A DNA stretch of 53,146 nucleotides from an uncultured Spirochaetales bacterium (GTDB lineage: Bacteria > Spirochaetota > Spirochaetia > Sphaerochaetales > Sphaerochaetaceae). Below are positions 51,243-53,146 of the stretch, one piece after another. Below the pieces are notes generated by a model. That model searched no databases and was not told the DNA's origin. It saw nothing but the letters and a program-made list of their open reading frames with translations. The translations under genes were made by a program, and so were the position numbers. The stretch is taken from positions 1 to 53,146 of the forward strand of contig CASFJV010000036.1 of assembly GCA_949295125.1 (NCBI GenBank), given 5' to 3'. Within the stretch, counting starts at the first letter, position 1. Every line of letters starts with the position of its first letter.

Positions 51243-51641
51243 TTACCAGATAGTGCAAATGATCTCTCCACCGACTTTAGCTGCCACAGCTTCTTTTCCT
51301 GTGATAACTCCGGTTGAGGAAGAAACGACTACAACACCATTGCCGTTGAAAACACTTGGCATATCCTTGTATCCGCAATAAACACGTCTACCCGGTGTTG
51401 AGATACGATCGAGGCCATGAATAACTGGATTCTGCTCATCGTCATACTTAAGGAATACGCGGATAAATGTGATGTTATCCTTTGTAACCTTCTTGAAGTT
51501 CTTGATGAAGCCCTCATTCTTAAGGATCTTGACGATCTGAAGCTTCATCTTGCTAGTTGTAATCTCTACCTTTTCGTGCTTAGCCTGACTAGCGTTCCTA
51601 ATCTTGGTAAGCATATCTGCAATTGGATCACTCTGTGCCAT
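51243..51641 (-). CDS. rpsH: 30S ribosomal protein S8
   Basis: A 132-residue S8: [19 protein letters not shown] at the start, [12 protein letters not shown], the [20 protein letters not shown] segment and [16 protein letters not shown] at the end. AGGAG precedes the ATG. Confidence 0.97.
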   Translation of the reverse strand: MAQSDPIADMLTKIRNASQAKHEKVEITTSKMKLQIVKILKNEGFIKNFKKVTKDNITFIRVFLKYDDEQNPVIHGLDRISTPGRRVYCGYKDMPSVFNGNGVVVVSSSTGVITGKEAVAAKVGGEIICTIW

Positions 51642-51650
51642 AACTATCTC

Positions 51651-51836
51651 CTACCAACTTGATTTGGTAACGCCAGGAATCTGGCCTTCACTAGCCAGTT
51701 TTCTGAAGCAGACCCTGCACATATCAAACTGGCGCATATAACCACGAGGACGACCGCAAATTCTGCATCTGTTGTAAGAACGTGTGGAGAATTTCGGTTC
51801 CTTCTTTGCTTTTACAATCAAAGATTTCTTTGCCAT
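51651..51836 (-). CDS. rpsN: 30S ribosomal protein S14 (zinc type)
   Basis: A 61-residue zinc-binding S14 (short form). Two C-x2-C pairs (NRCRICGRP near 23-31 and [13 protein letters not shown] near 38-50) bind zinc, and [12 protein letters not shown] closes it. AGGAG precedes the ATG. It lies between rplE and rpsH. Confidence 0.97.
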   Translation of the reverse strand: MAKKSLIVKAKKEPKFSTRSYNRCRICGRPRGYMRQFDMCRVCFRKLASEGQIPGVTKSSW

Positions 51837-51852
51837 ATTCTACTCCTATTCC

Positions 51853-52410
51853 TTACTTTGCAAATGGCATTCCAAGCTTCTTGAGAAGTGCATATGCCTC
51901 TTCATCAGTCTTGGCAGTCGTTACGATAGCGACGTTAAGGCCGCTTACCCTCTCGATCTTGTCATAATCGATTTCAGGGAAGATTATCTGCTCTGTAATT
52001 CCGAGGCTGTAGTTTCCATGGCCATCGAAAGCATTTGGCTTAACACCCCTGAAGTCCTTAACACGTGGAAGTGCAATTGAGATAAGGCGCTCGAGGAAAT
52101 ACCACATGTTATCTCCGCGGAGAGTAACCATGGCACCGATTTCCTGACCAGCTCTGATCTTGAAGTTTGCAATACTCTTGCGTGCCTTTGTCTTAACTAC
52201 ATGCTGTCCTGTGATCTGCTCGAGTTCCTTTACAGCTGCGTCAAGAAGCTTCTTGTTTACAGTTGCCTCACCAACGCCAACACTGACAGTGATCTTTTCG
52301 AGCTTTGGAATCTGCATGACAGTCTTGTAGCCGAATTCCTTGTAAAGCTCAGGTGCTACTTCTTCAAGATACTTCTTCTTGAAATTTGGAATAAATTTCT
52401 CTTCTGCCAT
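51853..52410 (-). CDS. rplE: 50S ribosomal protein L5
   Basis: A 185-residue L5: [58 protein letters not shown] and [19 protein letters not shown] are all signature stretches. The ATG at 52410 (MAEEKFIPN) is preferred over a GTG 15 nt upstream, because GGTGAGG of the rplX end then serves as ribosome site. Confidence 0.96.
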   Translation of the reverse strand: MAEEKFIPNFKKKYLEEVAPELYKEFGYKTVMQIPKLEKITVSVGVGEATVNKKLLDAAVKELEQITGQHVVKTKARKSIANFKIRAGQEIGAMVTLRGDNMWYFLERLISIALPRVKDFRGVKPNAFDGHGNYSLGITEQIIFPEIDYDKIERVSGLNVAIVTTAKTDEEAYALLKKLGMPFAK

Positions 52411-52411
52411 C

Positions 52412-52711
52412 TTAGAGTACCTCACCTGTCTTCTTTGCGTAACGGACTTTCTTTCCGTTCTCTACCTTATATCCAATCCTTGTTGTCTTATCCTTCGATA
52501 CTAAAGCAACGTTAGATACGTGGATTGGAGCCTCGATTTCCATCATGCCACCCTTATCCTGAGGATTCTTTTTCTTGACCGTTTTTGTGATCATGTTGGC
52601 ACCCTGGACATAGACCCTCTCTTTCTTTGGGTCAATCTTCACGATCTTGCCGGTCTTTCCCTTATCCTTTCCGGCAATGATCTTGACTGTGTCATCTTTT
52701 TTCAGTCTCAT
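52412..52711 (-). CDS. rplX: 50S ribosomal protein L24
   Basis: A 99-residue L24 with the KOW motif [20 protein letters not shown] at the N-terminus, then [20 protein letters not shown] and [14 protein letters not shown] precedes the ATG. Confidence 0.97.
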   Translation of the reverse strand: MRLKKDDTVKIIAGKDKGKTGKIVKIDPKKERVYVQGANMITKTVKKKNPQDKGGMMEIEAPIHVSNVALVSKDKTTRIGYKVENGKKVRYAKKTGEVL

Positions 52712-52719
52712 ACTAACTC

Positions 52720-53085
52720 CTACAACACTTCCGGTGCGAGAGATACGATCTTCATGTAGCCATCCCTGAGCTCTCTTGCAACAGGTCCGAAGATACGCTT
52801 TCCGCGTGGGTTATTGTTGGCATCAATGACAACACATGCATTGTCATCGAACCTGATATAGGTACCGTCAGGTCTGCGGTATTCCTTCTTTGTCCTTACA
52901 ATAACAGCTTTCAGAACGTCGCCCTTCTTGATGGCTCCGTTTGGAAGAGCATCCTTAACTGCAACAACGATGATATCACCAACACCGGCAATATATCTAT
53001 GGCTGCCGCCAAGAACCTTGATGCACTGCACACGCTTTGCACCACTGTTATCTGCTACATTCAAATAAGTCTGCATCTGTACCAT
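52720..53085 (-). CDS. rplN: 50S ribosomal protein L14
   Basis: A 121-residue L14: [40 protein letters not shown], and the closing [22 protein letters not shown] (split signature). AAGGAG lies 7 nt before the ATG; 11 nt from rpsQ. Confidence 0.97.
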   Translation of the reverse strand: MVQMQTYLNVADNSGAKRVQCIKVLGGSHRYIAGVGDIIVVAVKDALPNGAIKKGDVLKAVIVRTKKEYRRPDGTYIRFDDNACVVIDANNNPRGKRIFGPVARELRDGYMKIVSLAPEVL

Positions 53086-53096
53086 GGCATTACTCC

Positions 53097-53146
53097 TTAG
53101 CGTGCTCTCTCGACGATTTCAACGAGCCTCCAGCACTTATCCTTAG
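53097..53146 (-). CDS. rpsQ: 30S ribosomal protein S17, C-terminal end (partial)
   Basis: The minus strand from the right edge to a TAA at 53097-53099 reads [16 protein letters not shown] with a few bases of lead, which is the last turn of S17 (the family ends in a basic helix like this). It is cut by the window edge. The position just before rplN agrees with standard order. Confidence 0.85.
   Translation of the reverse strand, partial: KDKCWRLVEIVERAR

Noticed and set aside
1-53146. CRISPR arrays, tRNA, rRNA, tmRNA or riboswitches
   Set aside because: Intergenic gaps are short; no direct-repeat array, cloverleaf-like tail or conserved riboswitch core was seen by eye. A covariance-model scan would be decisive.

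Overview
The window is a chromosomal segment of a spirochaete, most likely from the Sphaerochaeta/Treponema side of the phylum. This rests on several things: a long coiled-coil protein with one membrane anchor beside grpE-dnaK-dnaJ, a spc/alpha ribosomal cluster without adk, map, infA or rpsD, several short lipoproteins of no known family, paired outer-membrane barrel proteins, and stand-alone homologues of PurD and galactokinase with eroded active sites. Family-level placement is inference. About four fifths of the genes are on the minus strand.

Layout: the left end (1-350) holds a truncated IS110-type transposase fragment joined to the C-terminal half of a DUF2798 membrane protein, overlapping the end of a MATE transporter. 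From 1.7 to 6.1 kb come a metallo-beta-lactamase-fold hydrolase, a GNAT acetyltransferase, ThpR, an unknown acidic protein, a YihY-type membrane protein and a lysophospholipase-like hydrolase. From 6.4 to 7.9 kb are two paralogous lipoproteins, the first with ATA where a start codon is expected. A YfcE-type phosphoesterase, a degenerate aldehyde:ferredoxin oxidoreductase homologue and a TGS-fused nucleoside kinase follow. From 11.6 to 13.8 kb is an iron-sulfur assembly operon (nifS, nifU-like, XRE regulator) with a palindrome across its promoter. From 13.9 to 19.0 kb are a secreted protein, a CxxCxxxCC protein, surE, a galactokinase-like protein, rpmE and rho. A RelB/PIN toxin-antitoxin pair (19.3-20.0 kb) is followed by two outer-membrane barrel paralogues, a YbaK deacylase, cinA, lnt, HU and rpsT (20.3-27.9 kb). 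RicT, a Dus enzyme, a PurD-like ATP-grasp protein and rlmB lead into the chaperone cluster (dnaJ, dnaK, grpE), the coiled-coil protein, a HAD phosphatase, der and ptsI (28-41.6 kb). A GerMN lipid-anchored-like protein, ymdB and rny follow, then a lipoprotein and the ribosomal cluster rplQ-rpoA-rpsK-rpsM-rpmJ-secY-rplO-rpmD-rpsE-rplR-rplF-rpsH-rpsN-rplE-rplX-rplN-(rpsQ) to the right edge.

The most general signal is a start-site rule. Operon-internal and ribosomal genes have clear Shine-Dalgarno sequences. About ten first genes of transcription units (MATE, GNAT, thpR, AOR-like, nucleoside kinase, ricT, dus, rlmB, ptsI, gerMN) have none, and instead place a sigma70-type -10 box 6-8 nt before the initiation codon, which implies leaderless mRNAs. 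Many of these are compact divergent pairs. No CRISPR array, tRNA, rRNA or intact insertion sequence was seen. Three enzyme homologues that keep the fold but lose core catalytic motifs are the other main point of interest. Nothing here was tested by database search; family names come from motif recognition.
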